A program made the position numbers and the translations under genes. This document shows, one piece after another, positions 15,741 to 24,654 of a DNA stretch of 64,000 bases; within the stretch, counting starts at the first letter, position 1, and each line of letters begins with the position of its first letter. A model generated the notes under the pieces. That model ran no database searches. It was not told the origin of the DNA and saw only the letters and a program-made list of their open reading frames with translations. The DNA comes from Gemmatimonas sp. (GTDB lineage: Bacteria; Gemmatimonadota; Gemmatimonadetes; Gemmatimonadales; Gemmatimonadaceae). Location of the stretch: positions 29,396 to 93,395 of the forward strand of contig NZ_JANPLK010000042.1 of the NCBI RefSeq assembly GCF_031426495.1. The letters are read 5' to 3'.

Positions 15741-18040
15741 GCCGACCTTCGTTGTTTTGTCAGGCGCGTGTTCGCCGGCATGTTCGGTGCGCCCTCGCGC
15801 TCCTGACTGGTCTTGCGACGCAATCCCCAGCGGCGCCGCTGCACGCGCAGCCGTCCCCGACCGCGATCCTCGATCGTTTGCAGGCCAACGGGAATCGGCC
15901 GATCGACTTTCACGCGGCCACGTTTCCCGACACCGTGTACGTGGGGCAGCAGGTCACCTATCAAGTGGCGGTGCTGCTCAGCGAGTCGGCACGCGCACGG
16001 CTGCGACGCAACCCGGAGTTTCTTCCCCCGGAGTTACGCGGTCTGCTGGCGTACGAGCTCGGCACACCGCGTCGTGTCGCGCCGCGCAGCTACGGCGGCG
16101 GCACCTTCGAGGCGCACGTGTTTCAGCGCGCGCTCTTTGCCGTGGCGCCGGGCACGCTCATGGTGCCGGCACCGCAACTCAGTTACACGCTGCCGCAATC
16201 GTCCAGCTACTTCAGCCGCGAAGAACGCTACATCGTGCGGGCCGAAAGTGCGCAATTGGTTGTGAAACCGCTGCCGGACGCCGGTCGTCCGCAAGACTAC
16301 ACCGGCGCCGTCGGTGTCCTGCGCGCGTCGGTGAAACTCGATTCGTCCACCGCACGCGTCGGCGATCCGCTGGTGCTGACCATGCGCGTCGACGGCACCG
16401 GCAATGTGAAGCTGCTACCGCGCCCGGTGCTCGAAGTGTCATGGGCCTCCACGGTGCCGGGCACCGAGCGCGTGAGTGTGGACACGAGCGGCGCGATGGT
16501 GCGCGGCTACAAGGAATTCGATTGGATTCTGACGCCCGCACAGGCCGGGAGCGTCGAAGTCCCCACGCTGCGCTACAGCTACTTCGATCCCTATCGGGGC
16601 GAATACGCCTACGCCGAAACCGCCCCGAGCGCGCTCTCGGTCGACGACGGCACGCTCGCCACCGCCGCTGAAGGCGACAACCTGTCGGTGGTCCCGCTCC
16701 GCGAGTGGCGTGGCGCCGCGACGGTGTCGTTGGCCGTGCAGTTGGCCACCTGGCGCGTGCCGCTCGCTGGCCTGTTGCTGCTGGCGCCGCTCCCCTGGCT
16801 CGCGATCATGATCGGTGGGCGCGTCGGTGGCGCCCGTCGCGCCCGCAACGCCACGGCCGGGGGAGGGGGGAGTGCGGCTGCGCCGCGGGTCGTGAGTGAT
16901 GATGCCGGTGATCATGCGCGCTACACCCGGCGCACGCTGCTTGGTGCGCTCGCGCAGCGATTGAACGTCTCACCGCAGGAGCTTGTATCGCGGCGCGACG
17001 TCGAGCGCACGGTGCGACGTCGTGGTGTCACGCGCGACACCACCAAGGCGTTGCTCACGCTGCTCGATGCGCTGGCCGAGCAGGGCTTCAGTGATGTGCC
17101 GGGGCAGCTGGCCGGTCGCGCTGACCTCACCACTCGTGCCGATGCGCTGCTCGCCCGCATCGACACCGAGGCCGTCACCCACGCGCGCGCCATTCGCAGC
17201 GCCCGACACGCGCAGGCGCGCTTCGCGTTATTCATCGCGTTGGGGGCCGCTGCTTTCGCCGCCGTACCGCGCGTGAGCGCCGCCCTGCAGTCCACCCCGA
17301 CGACCTCCACGCCGGTACAGGCCATACCCGCGCCGTCGGTTCCCGATCGTGGTGCCCTCGAGGCCACGGTGACGCGGGCGACGGCCCTGTACGCGCAGCG
17401 TCAGTATTCGCGCTCGGCCGAACTATTTGCCGAGGCCGTGGATGCACGCCCCACCGACGCGGATCTGCTCGCGAATTGGGGGGCTGCCGCTTGGGCCGCC
17501 GGCGATACCGTCTCCGCCGTGATCGCATGGCAACGTGCCGCTCGACTCGAACCCGTCGCCGTCGATCTGCAGGAACGGCTCACATCGCTCCCCGCGGGTG
17601 CGCGCGGCGGCGTTGCCGAAGTTCCCATGATTCCCGTGCCCGCTCTCGTGCTCGCCTCGATCGCGGCGTGGCTGCTGGGGTGGATCCTGCTCGCCGTCGT
17701 GCGAGTTCGGCGCCGCCGCGGAAACGCCTCGACGTGGATGGGATTCGCCTCGTCCGCTGCCGTGTTCGCGTTGCTGCTCGCCGTCGGCACTGGCGCGGCG
17801 GCCGCGTGGGGATTCCGGGAGCTCGATGCCACCGGCGTGCTGGTCGTGCGACGGCCCGAGACGATGCGCACCGCACCGGGCAATGACGCGAACGCCATGG
17901 GTGGTGTCGCCACCGGTGACGTCGTGCGCGTCGAAGACGCTGCGGAAGGCTGGCTCAAGGTGTTGCACGCCGACGGACGTCGCGGATGGTTGCCGGCGGG
18001 ACGCACCATACCGCTCGTCTCGCCAGCCGTCAGTCGGTAG
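15737..18040 (+). CDS. BatD-like protein fused to TPR and SH3 domains
   Basis: This 767-residue envelope protein starts with a signal peptide (about 1-38, ending LHAQ), then a BatD 'oxygen tolerance' beta region (about 45-330) and a span near 345-365. A cytoplasmic winged-helix-like segment, a second span near 490-510 and TPR-type helices (about 540-610) follow. Two more spans lie near 630-690, and the C-terminus is an SH3-like domain (about 700-760, with EGWLKVLHADGRRGWLPAG). BatD and BatE are separate proteins in Bacteroides, so this looks like a BatD-BatE fusion. The GTG start overlaps the preceding stop. Confidence 0.75.
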   Translation: MSRPSLFCQARVRRHVRCALALLTGLATQSPAAPLHAQPSPTAILDRLQANGNRPIDFHAATFPDTVYVGQQVTYQVAVLLSESARARLRRNPEFLPPELRGLLAYELGTPRRVAPRSYGGGTFEAHVFQRALFAVAPGTLMVPAPQLSYTLPQSSSYFSREERYIVRAESAQLVVKPLPDAGRPQDYTGAVGVLRASVKLDSSTARVGDPLVLTMRVDGTGNVKLLPRPVLEVSWASTVPGTERVSVDTSGAMVRGYKEFDWILTPAQAGSVEVPTLRYSYFDPYRGEYAYAETAPSALSVDDGTLATAAEGDNLSVVPLREWRGAATVSLAVQLATWRVPLAGLLLLAPLPWLAIMIGGRVGGARRARNATAGGGGSAAAPRVVSDDAGDHARYTRRTLLGALAQRLNVSPQELVSRRDVERTVRRRGVTRDTTKALLTLLDALAEQGFSDVPGQLAGRADLTTRADALLARIDTEAVTHARAIRSARHAQARFALFIALGAAAFAAVPRVSAALQSTPTTSTPVQAIPAPSVPDRGALEATVTRATALYAQRQYSRSAELFAEAVDARPTDADLLANWGAAAWAAGDTVSAVIAWQRAARLEPVAVDLQERLTSLPAGARGGVAEVPMIPVPALVLASIAAWLLGWILLAVVRVRRRRGNASTWMGFASSAAVFALLLAVGTGAAAAWGFRELDATGVLVVRRPETMRTAPGNDANAMGGVATGDVVRVEDAAEGWLKVLHADGRRGWLPAGRTIPLVSPAVSR

Positions 18041-18048
18041 CTTGTCGT

Positions 18049-19854
18049 ATGTCGCGTATCGCCATTCTCTCCAGCGCGGTCGCCGACCAGATCGCGGCCG
18101 GTGAAGTCGTGGAACGACCCGCGTCGGTCGTCAAGGAGCTTGTGGAGAATGCGCTCGACGCCGGGGCCACGACGGTCGACGTCACCATCGAAGAAGGTGG
18201 CCGCGCGCTGATCCGCATCGCCGACGACGGCAGCGGCATGGATCGCGAGGACGCCGTACTCTGCCTTTCGCGCCACGCCACGTCGAAGATCACGGCGGCT
18301 GAACAACTGGTGGGCGTGCGCAGCTACGGCTTCCGCGGCGAAGCGTTGCCTGCCATCGCATCAGTCTCCGAAATCATGATCGAGACGGCATCATCGGACG
18401 ATGGGGCGGGGACGCAGGTGCGCGCTGCCGCCGGGGCCGTGCTCGAGACACACGAGACCACGCGACGTCGCGGCACCACGGTGTCGGTGCAGCGACTCTT
18501 CTACAACACGCCCGCGCGACAGAAATTCCTGCGCAGTGCGCGATCGGAATGGCGCGGTATCATGGACACCATGCACGCCATCGGCGCCTTGCGTCGTGAC
18601 GTGCATTTCACGGTGCGCCACGACGGCAAGGTCGCCCTCGATCTACCCGCCGTGCCCACGCTGCGCGCGCGACTGGCCGAGTTGTGGGGACATCGTGACG
18701 TACAGCGGTTTGTCGATATCGACGACGTACAGGGGCCTATCCACATCACAGGAATGGTCGAGCGTCCGGCTGATGTTGGTACCGCCACCCGCCGCGTTCT
18801 CCTCATCATTAACGGACGCGTCGTGCGCGATCACGGCATCGTGCGCGCCGCCGAAGCCGCCTATCGGTCCACGCTGCCGTCCGGTGTCCGCCCCTCACTC
18901 GTGCTGTCGCTGCATGTGCCCGGCGGCGACGTCGATGTGAACGTGCACCCCGCGAAGTCAGAAGTGCGACTGCGCGATCGCTGGCCCACGGAGCGCGCCG
19001 TCGAGAACGCCATTCGTCGCGCCCTCGGTCTGTTCGACGCCAGTGCCGGCATCGGATGGCGCACCTGGACGCCGGCGGCTGCGCCGTCATGGCGCGATGA
19101 TGTGCACGCCATGGAGCCGGCGGCGCTGCGTGCCACCCCGGTCGCCGAGGGACTCTTCGCGACGTCTGACGCCGACACCGCCGCCGCCGAAACCGACACC
19201 GACGCGGCGGCGGCCGCGTACGCGTCGTCCGTCACCGTGGAAACGCGCGCGGCCGACGTTCGCGCGGCTGACGACGCGCCCATTTCCGTGCCGCCGCTGC
19301 TACAACTCCGGCGCATGTATCTCATGTTTGAGCACGAGGACGGCGTCATCCTCATTGACCAGCACTCCGCGCATGAGCGCGTGCTGTACGAAGACTTCCT
19401 CGGTGTGCTCGAGCGCGGCGAGGCACCGTCCCAGCGATTGCTCTTCCCGATGACGCTGCACCTCGGTCCCGACGAAGCCGACGCGTTCGATGCGAATCGC
19501 GCATCGTTCGAGAAGCTCGGTTTCGAGATGGCGGGTTTCGGCGGACATTCGCTGCTGGTCAACGCCGTGCCCATGCCGCATCCGCGCTTCGATGCCGAAC
19601 GTTGTCTGCGCGAAACGCTCGCCGCGCTCACGGGCGATCGCGCCGCCGGTGATGCCAAGCGACACGAGCGGCTCGCCGCCACGTTCGCGTGTAAGGCCGC
19701 CATCAAAGCCGGCGATGTCATGTCACCGGGCGAGATGCGCGCGCTCTACATCGCGCTGGCGAACACCAAGCTGCCGGCCCACGATGTGCACGGTCGCTCG
19801 ACCATCGTCCGCCTCTCGTGGGACGAGCTCGACCGGCGATTCGGGCGGAAGTGA
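18049..19854 (+). CDS. mutL: DNA mismatch repair protein MutL
   Basis: MutL links MutS to strand removal. The GHKL ATPase part is intact: VKELVENALDAGA, DDGSGMDRED and YGFRGEALPAIASV. The MLH middle domain has the FYNTPARQKFLRSARSE and NVHPAKSEVR motifs. The 601-residue C-terminal domain carries endonuclease-type motifs: DQHSAHERVLYE at 437, ACKAAIKAG near 547 and DVHGRST at 579. These deviate from the usual DQHAxxE and CPHGRP, with Cys replaced by Asp in the last. The linker at 385-415 is Ala/Asp-rich. The ATG is 8 bp after the Bat gene. No mutS is in the window. Confidence 0.95.
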   Translation: MSRIAILSSAVADQIAAGEVVERPASVVKELVENALDAGATTVDVTIEEGGRALIRIADDGSGMDREDAVLCLSRHATSKITAAEQLVGVRSYGFRGEALPAIASVSEIMIETASSDDGAGTQVRAAAGAVLETHETTRRRGTTVSVQRLFYNTPARQKFLRSARSEWRGIMDTMHAIGALRRDVHFTVRHDGKVALDLPAVPTLRARLAELWGHRDVQRFVDIDDVQGPIHITGMVERPADVGTATRRVLLIINGRVVRDHGIVRAAEAAYRSTLPSGVRPSLVLSLHVPGGDVDVNVHPAKSEVRLRDRWPTERAVENAIRRALGLFDASAGIGWRTWTPAAAPSWRDDVHAMEPAALRATPVAEGLFATSDADTAAAETDTDAAAAAYASSVTVETRAADVRAADDAPISVPPLLQLRRMYLMFEHEDGVILIDQHSAHERVLYEDFLGVLERGEAPSQRLLFPMTLHLGPDEADAFDANRASFEKLGFEMAGFGGHSLLVNAVPMPHPRFDAERCLRETLAALTGDRAAGDAKRHERLAATFACKAAIKAGDVMSPGEMRALYIALANTKLPAHDVHGRSTIVRLSWDELDRRFGRK

Positions 19855-19859
19855 TCGCG

Positions 19860-20882
19860 ATGCGCACCGGCGAGATCGCCCCGATGATGTCGACGACGCG
19901 GCGCATCATCGTCGGGCCCACCGCCGCCGGCAAATCGGCGTTGGCGATGTCGCTCGCCCGGCGGCGCGGGTTGGCGATCGTCAGCGCCGACTCGCGACAG
20001 GTCTATCAGGACTTCGACATCGGGACCGCGAAGCCGTCGCTCGCCGACCGGCAGGCGATCCCGCACTTCGGCCTCGATGTCGTCGCGCCCATCATTCGGT
20101 ACTCTGCCCACGCGTGGGCCGCCGACGCGATGCGCTGGTGCGGCGACGCCGAGCACGCTGGGACGCCGCCAGTCGTTGTAGGGGGAACCGGGCTGTATGT
20201 GAAGGCGCTGGTCTCGCCCCTCGATGCGGTTCCGGCGCTCGACCCCGAGCGTCGTGAGGCGCTGAGGGCTTGGCTGGCAGGACGGCCGCTCGACGAGCTG
20301 GCGCGCTGGTGCCGTCGCCTCGATCCGGCCCGTGCGCATCTGGGTCGCACGCAGCTCCTGCGCGCGATCGAAACCGCCCTGCTGGCCGGGACGCGCCTCG
20401 GCGATGCCCTCCAGTCCCTCCAGTCGGGAAACGCGCCCGATGACGTTCCGGATTACGCGGCGGATGTCTCGACGTCGCCATCCGCACGGTATCTTGTGGT
20501 GGATCCGGGGCCCGTGCTGGCCGAACGGATTGCTCACCGCGTGCATCAGATGATCGCTGACGGATTTGTGCAGGAAGTTGAACGATTGCGGGTGACGATC
20601 GCTCACGACGCCCCGGCGTGGTCCGCGAGCGGCTATCGTGTCGTGCGCGATGCACTCGAGGGAACCGGTGGCTCGCGTGCACTCGATGCCGCGATCGAGC
20701 GGGTCATCATCGAAACGCGGCAGTACGCCAAACGGCAGCGCACTTGGTTCCGGCATCAGTTGCCGGCCGAACAGGTGACGCGAATCGACCCGGATGCGCC
20801 AAACGCGCTCAATCAGGCGCTTGCCTGGTGGGATCACGAGGAACCCGTCGCGACCGGCGCGATGCAGACGAGGACCGCATGA
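19860..20882 (+). CDS. miaA: tRNA dimethylallyltransferase
   Basis: MiaA transfers dimethylallyl to A37 of tRNAs reading UNN codons. It has the P-loop VGPTAAGKSALA, SADSRQVYQDFDIGTAKPS, and VVGGTGLYVKAL motifs. The C-terminal part shows IETRQYAKRQRTWFRHQ. The ATG at 19860 has GCGGAAG 8 bp upstream and gives 340 residues; GTG 19851 and ATG 19884 are alternatives. It follows mutL directly, as mutL-miaA does in many bacteria, and overlaps bshA by 4 bp. Confidence 0.94.
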   Translation: MRTGEIAPMMSTTRRIIVGPTAAGKSALAMSLARRRGLAIVSADSRQVYQDFDIGTAKPSLADRQAIPHFGLDVVAPIIRYSAHAWAADAMRWCGDAEHAGTPPVVVGGTGLYVKALVSPLDAVPALDPERREALRAWLAGRPLDELARWCRRLDPARAHLGRTQLLRAIETALLAGTRLGDALQSLQSGNAPDDVPDYAADVSTSPSARYLVVDPGPVLAERIAHRVHQMIADGFVQEVERLRVTIAHDAPAWSASGYRVVRDALEGTGGSRALDAAIERVIIETRQYAKRQRTWFRHQLPAEQVTRIDPDAPNALNQALAWWDHEEPVATGAMQTRTA

Positions 20883-22024
20883 AGATCGGAATCACCTGCT
20901 ATCCGACGTACGGTGGATCGGGCGCCGTCGCGACCGAGCTCGGGATCGCGCTCGCCGCGCGTGGGCACGAGGTGCACTTCATCACCTACCAGCAGCCGTT
21001 CCGCCTGCCCAGTTTTCTGCCGCGAGTCTGGTTTCACGAGGTGGATGTTGGACGCTATCCGCTCTTCGAGTATCCACCGTACGACCTTGCCCTCGCAGTG
21101 CGCATGCACGAAGTCGTGCGCGATCATCAGCTCGACATCCTGCATTGCCACTACGCCATTCCGCATGCCACCAGTGCCTGGATTGCGCGCGAGATGCTGC
21201 GCGAGGGCAATGCGGATGTGCGCGTGGTGACCACACTGCACGGTACCGACATCACCATCGTCGGTCAGGAACGCTCGTTCTATACCATTACCCGTTTCTC
21301 GATCGAGAAGTCCGATAGCGTGACCGCCGTTTCCGACTATCTGCGCGACGAGACGTATCGCGCCTTCGGGTGTGTGGGCTGTAACGTCGAAGTCATTCCG
21401 AATTTCATCAATCCTGAGCTGTACGATCGTAGCCGTCATCTGTTCCCGATTCCCGCCGACGTCACGACCGGGCGAAAAGTGGTGATGCACATTTCGAACT
21501 TCCGGCCGGTCAAGCGCGTGCGCGACGTCGTGCGGGTGTTTGCGGGCGTGAACAAGGAAGTGCCGGCGGTGCTGGTCATGATTGGTGATGGTCCGGAGCG
21601 CGTCGAGGCCGAAGCAGAGGCGCGCGAGCTCGGTATCGCCGAGCATGTGCTGTTCCTCGGCAAGATCGATGCAATCGCGCCACTACTCGCTGGCGCCGAT
21701 CTCTTTCTGCTCACCAGCGACAAGGAGTCCTTCGGCCTCAGCGCCCTCGAGGCGTTGGCCTCCGGCGTACCGGTCATCGGCGCGCGGGCCGGCGGTCTTC
21801 CCGAAGTCGTCATCGACGGCGAAACGGGATTCCTGTGTGAGGTTGGCGACGTCGACGCCATGGCGGCGGCCGGCGTGCGTCTGCTTTCGGATCCGGCGAA
21901 GTGGCAGCAGATGAGCACCGCTGCCGCCGCGGACGCGCGCAAGCGCTTCTCCGAAGCGGCCGTGGTCGCGCAGTATGAGGCGCTCTATGAGCGTACCATC
22001 GCATCGGCGGTTGCCGGTCGGTGA
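20879..22024 (+). CDS. bshA: N-acetyl-alpha-D-glucosaminyl L-malate synthase BshA
   Basis: BshA is a GT4 glycosyltransferase that joins UDP-GlcNAc to L-malate, the first step of bacillithiol synthesis. The 381-residue protein starts MKIGITCYPTYGGSGAVATELG, very typical of BshA. It has HCHYAIPHA, the TTLHGTDITIVGQ segment, the FRPVKRV motif and the SDKESFGLSALEALA nucleotide-sugar site. The ATG overlaps the miaA stop. No bshB or bshC is in the window, so the rest of the pathway must lie elsewhere. Confidence 0.93.
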   Translation: MKIGITCYPTYGGSGAVATELGIALAARGHEVHFITYQQPFRLPSFLPRVWFHEVDVGRYPLFEYPPYDLALAVRMHEVVRDHQLDILHCHYAIPHATSAWIAREMLREGNADVRVVTTLHGTDITIVGQERSFYTITRFSIEKSDSVTAVSDYLRDETYRAFGCVGCNVEVIPNFINPELYDRSRHLFPIPADVTTGRKVVMHISNFRPVKRVRDVVRVFAGVNKEVPAVLVMIGDGPERVEAEAEARELGIAEHVLFLGKIDAIAPLLAGADLFLLTSDKESFGLSALEALASGVPVIGARAGGLPEVVIDGETGFLCEVGDVDAMAAAGVRLLSDPAKWQQMSTAAAADARKRFSEAAVVAQYEALYERTIASAVAGR

Positions 22025-22055
22025 GTTCAGGACTTTTCCGTGGGCGGATGACAGC

Positions 22056-22859
22056 GTGACGATTTTTCAGGCGGTAGTACTCGGCATTGTGCAGGGACTC
22101 GCTGAGCTGCTGCCGATTTCGAGTTCGGCACATCTGGCGCTCACCCCCTATTTCTTCGGATGGACCGATCCGGGTCTCGCCTTTGATGTCGCGCTGCATC
22201 TTGGTACGCTCATCGCGTTGGTGTGGTACTTCCGGGCCGAGTGGATCGACATGACGAAGAGCGCGTGGAAGATCGCGTCCACGCGGCGTATCGAGACGGT
22301 GCATGACCGCCGACTCGTGTACTTGGTCGTAGCGACGATTCCGGCCGGCGTTGGCGGATTGCTGCTCAACGATCTCGCCGAAACGACCTTCCGCTCCCCG
22401 ATGATCATCGGTACCGCGCTTGTCGTGATGGGTGTACTGCTCTGGGCGGTCGACAAGTGGAGCGCCCGCGCCCGCATGATCGAGGAAGTCACCATGCGCG
22501 ACGCCATCATTGTTGGCTGCGCACAAGTGCTCGCCCTCATCCCCGGTGTATCGCGCTCTGGCTCGACGATCACGGCGGGACGTTTGCTGAAGCTCGATCG
22601 CCCCAGCGCGGCGCGCTTCAGCTTTCTCATGAGCATGCCGATCACACTCGCCGCGGTCATTCTGAAGGTGCCCGAAGCGGTACGCTCCGAAGGCATCTCC
22701 GCGCCGCTCGTCGCTGGTGTCATCGCGGCCGCCATCAGCAGCTGGCTGGCGATCACCGTCCTCCTGCGCTACGTGAGCAAGCATAGCTTCGGTGTGTTTG
22801 CCGTGTATCGCGTCATCTTGGCCGCCGTCGTCTTCGCCACCATCGCGACGCGCCGCTGA
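22056..22859 (+). CDS. uppP: Undecaprenyl-diphosphate phosphatase
   Basis: UppP (BacA) recycles the C55 lipid carrier by removing one phosphate, and gives bacitracin tolerance. The 267-residue membrane protein has about eight spans, the QGLAELLPISSSAHL motif near the start and PGVSRSGSTITAGRLL in the middle, both catalytic regions. The start is GTG 22056; upstream in-frame codons overlap bshA and are not family-like. Its stop overlaps birA (TGATG). Confidence 0.95.
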   Translation: MTIFQAVVLGIVQGLAELLPISSSAHLALTPYFFGWTDPGLAFDVALHLGTLIALVWYFRAEWIDMTKSAWKIASTRRIETVHDRRLVYLVVATIPAGVGGLLLNDLAETTFRSPMIIGTALVVMGVLLWAVDKWSARARMIEEVTMRDAIIVGCAQVLALIPGVSRSGSTITAGRLLKLDRPSAARFSFLMSMPITLAAVILKVPEAVRSEGISAPLVAGVIAAAISSWLAITVLLRYVSKHSFGVFAVYRVILAAVVFATIATRR

Positions 22860-23593
22860 TGACCGCGCCCTCGCCCACGCTCGCTGCTGAGTGCGGACTC
22901 GCCCGGCTCGCCTATCAGGCGTTGGTTGGATCCACCATGGACGAGGCGCATCGACTCGCGCAGGCCGGTGCCAAGTCGGGTACACTCGTGCTCGCCGAAG
23001 CCCAGGAGGGGGGGCGTGGTCGCGGCGGCCGGAGCTGGGTCTCTGAACCCGGCGCGGGACTGTGGATGACGCTCATCGAGCGCCCGCGTGATCCGCAGGC
23101 CCTCGATGTGCTTGCGCTCCGTATCGGTCTGGCTTTGTCCGACGCACTCGAGCCGCTGTGCAACGGTCGCATCTCGCTCAAATGGCCCAACGACCTGTTC
23201 GTCGGAGCGGGGAAGCTCGCCGGAATCCTGATCGAAGCCCGTTGGCGCGAATCGCTCCCGGAGTGGGTCGCCATCGGTGTCGGCGTCAACCGTCGCGTAC
23301 CGGAGGCTATCCCAGGTGCCGCGTCGGTGCGCGGCGACATCCCGCGCGACGACGTTCTCCGCGCCATGCTGCCCGCGATGCGAAACGCGGCAGCCCAGCC
23401 CGGCCGACTGACGCCCGAGGAATGTGCGCGATGGGCCGAACGTGATCTGGCCTTCGGTCGCGAGATTGTCGAGCCGCGCGCCGGACGCGCGATGGGGATT
23501 GATGCGACGGGCGCGCTGCTGATTGCCGAGCCACGCGGTGCCGTGCACGCCGCCCGCAGTGGCTCGCTCGTATTCGCCGGAGAGGCGCCGTGA
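22859..23593 (+). CDS. birA: Biotin--[acetyl-CoA-carboxylase] ligase
   Basis: It activates biotin with ATP and attaches it to carrier proteins. The 244-residue enzyme is the catalytic domain only, without the N-terminal DNA-binding helix-turn-helix of E. coli BirA, so it should not be a repressor. It shows the GSTMDEAHRLA and AEAQEGGRGRGGRSWVS biotin-AMP loop, LKWPNDLFVGAGKLAGILIE, and GVGVNRR. It sits between uppP and coaX with overlaps or short gaps. Confidence 0.93.
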   Translation: MTAPSPTLAAECGLARLAYQALVGSTMDEAHRLAQAGAKSGTLVLAEAQEGGRGRGGRSWVSEPGAGLWMTLIERPRDPQALDVLALRIGLALSDALEPLCNGRISLKWPNDLFVGAGKLAGILIEARWRESLPEWVAIGVGVNRRVPEAIPGAASVRGDIPRDDVLRAMLPAMRNAAAQPGRLTPEECARWAERDLAFGREIVEPRAGRAMGIDATGALLIAEPRGAVHAARSGSLVFAGEAP

Positions 23594-23603
23594 GAGGCTC
23601 GCC

Positions 23604-24380
23604 GTGCTGATCGTGTTCGATGTCGGCAACACCGAAACCACCATCGGGTTGTTCGAGGGAACCGCACTGCGCGCCGACTGGCGAATCATGACCGCCGTGC
23701 CGCGAACCTCCGACGAATTCGGCATCGTGCTGCGCAGTCTCCTCCGAGCGTCGGACGTGGAACTCAAGGCCGTCACGGCGGCGGCGATCGGCTCTGTCGT
23801 CCCGCCCATCACCGATCCGCTCGCGCGGGCCTGCGAGCGGTACTTCGGCGTCACCCCGATTCTCGTCGACGCGAAGGCGGCGCTGCCGATCACGGTGCAG
23901 GTTGACGAGCCACTCAGTGTCGGCGCCGATCGGCTGATCAACACGCTCGCTGCGAGCCAGTTGTATCAGCGTGACACCATCTGCGTCGACCTCGGCACCG
24001 CTACCACCTTCGATTGCATCACCGCGGACGGGGTCTTTCTTGGCGGAGTGATCATGCCCGGCGTGCGCACGTCGGCGGAAACGCTCACGCGACGTACGTC
24101 GAAGCTGCCCGCCACCGAACTGCTGCCGCCCAAGCGCGTGATCGGCACGCGCACGGAAGAATGCATTCGCGCCGGCGTGTTGTTCGGCGCCGCCGATGCC
24201 ATCGACGGTATGGTGCGCCGCATCAAAGCAGAGTGGCCGGGTCGCGAGGTCCCGCTGGTGGTCGCCACAGGCGGTCTGGCGGAGACTCTGCAGCCGTGGT
24301 GTTCGGAGTTCGATCTCATCGAGCCGACGCTTACCCTGCAGGGATTGCGCTTGGCATACGAGCTGCTGGTTGTGCAGTAG
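23604..24380 (+). CDS. coaX: Type III pantothenate kinase
   Basis: CoaX phosphorylates pantothenate in the first step of coenzyme A synthesis; the type III enzyme is not feedback-inhibited and needs a monovalent cation. The 258-residue ASKHA-fold protein shows DVGNTETTIGLF, GADRLINTLAA, DLGTATTFDCI and GGVIMPGV. The GTG at 23604 encodes the usual MLIVFDVGN start; the frame further upstream shadows birA. A GC-rich imperfect hairpin follows the stop. Confidence 0.94.
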   Translation: MLIVFDVGNTETTIGLFEGTALRADWRIMTAVPRTSDEFGIVLRSLLRASDVELKAVTAAAIGSVVPPITDPLARACERYFGVTPILVDAKAALPITVQVDEPLSVGADRLINTLAASQLYQRDTICVDLGTATTFDCITADGVFLGGVIMPGVRTSAETLTRRTSKLPATELLPPKRVIGTRTEECIRAGVLFGAADAIDGMVRRIKAEWPGREVPLVVATGGLAETLQPWCSEFDLIEPTLTLQGLRLAYELLVVQ

Positions 24381-24409
24381 GCAGCGGCTTCCCCGATGCG
24401 GGGGCTGCC
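24380..24409 (+). terminator. Probable hairpin after coaX
   Basis: GGCAGC (24380-24385) pairs with GCTGCC (24404-24409), and CCCC (24391-24394) with GGGG (24400-24403), leaving a 5-nt bulge and a GATGC loop. It begins on the last base of the coaX stop codon and precedes the groES promoter. There is no T-tract, so the terminator role is inferred from position. Confidence 0.4.
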
Positions 24410-24537
24410 GTCAAGGCAGTCTGCTGCGGGATACATCTGCCACATTGAGCCGTCGAATGTCGAATCGGCAGTTCGAGTCGAACGCTAAACGCTTTTATTG
24501 CTTGCAGTTACAGAATTGTATCGACCGTGCGCCCCGC

Positions 24538-24566
24538 TTGACTGCCACCGTCGTTTCGTTTAGCTT
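24538..24566 (+). promoter_or_regulatory. groESL promoter
   Basis: TTGACT (24538-24543) is separated by 17 bp from TAGCTT (24561-24566). Transcription would start about 7 bp downstream, immediately at the edge of the CIRCE operator, the normal arrangement for HrcA control. Confidence 0.75.
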
Positions 24567-24573
24567 TTGGTCG

Positions 24574-24600
24574 TTAGCACTCGACTCGCTTGAGTGCTAA
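24574..24600 (+). promoter_or_regulatory. CIRCE operator (HrcA binding site)
   Basis: TTAGCACTC (24574-24582), a 9-bp spacer and GAGTGCTAA (24592-24600) match the CIRCE consensus without mismatch. HrcA bound here represses groESL until heat or unfolded protein titrates GroEL. The hrcA gene itself is not in the window. Confidence 0.97.
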
Positions 24601-24654
24601 CATCGAGCATATTCATTGGTTCGATCCCTGACACATACGCAGGAGACAACAGTT

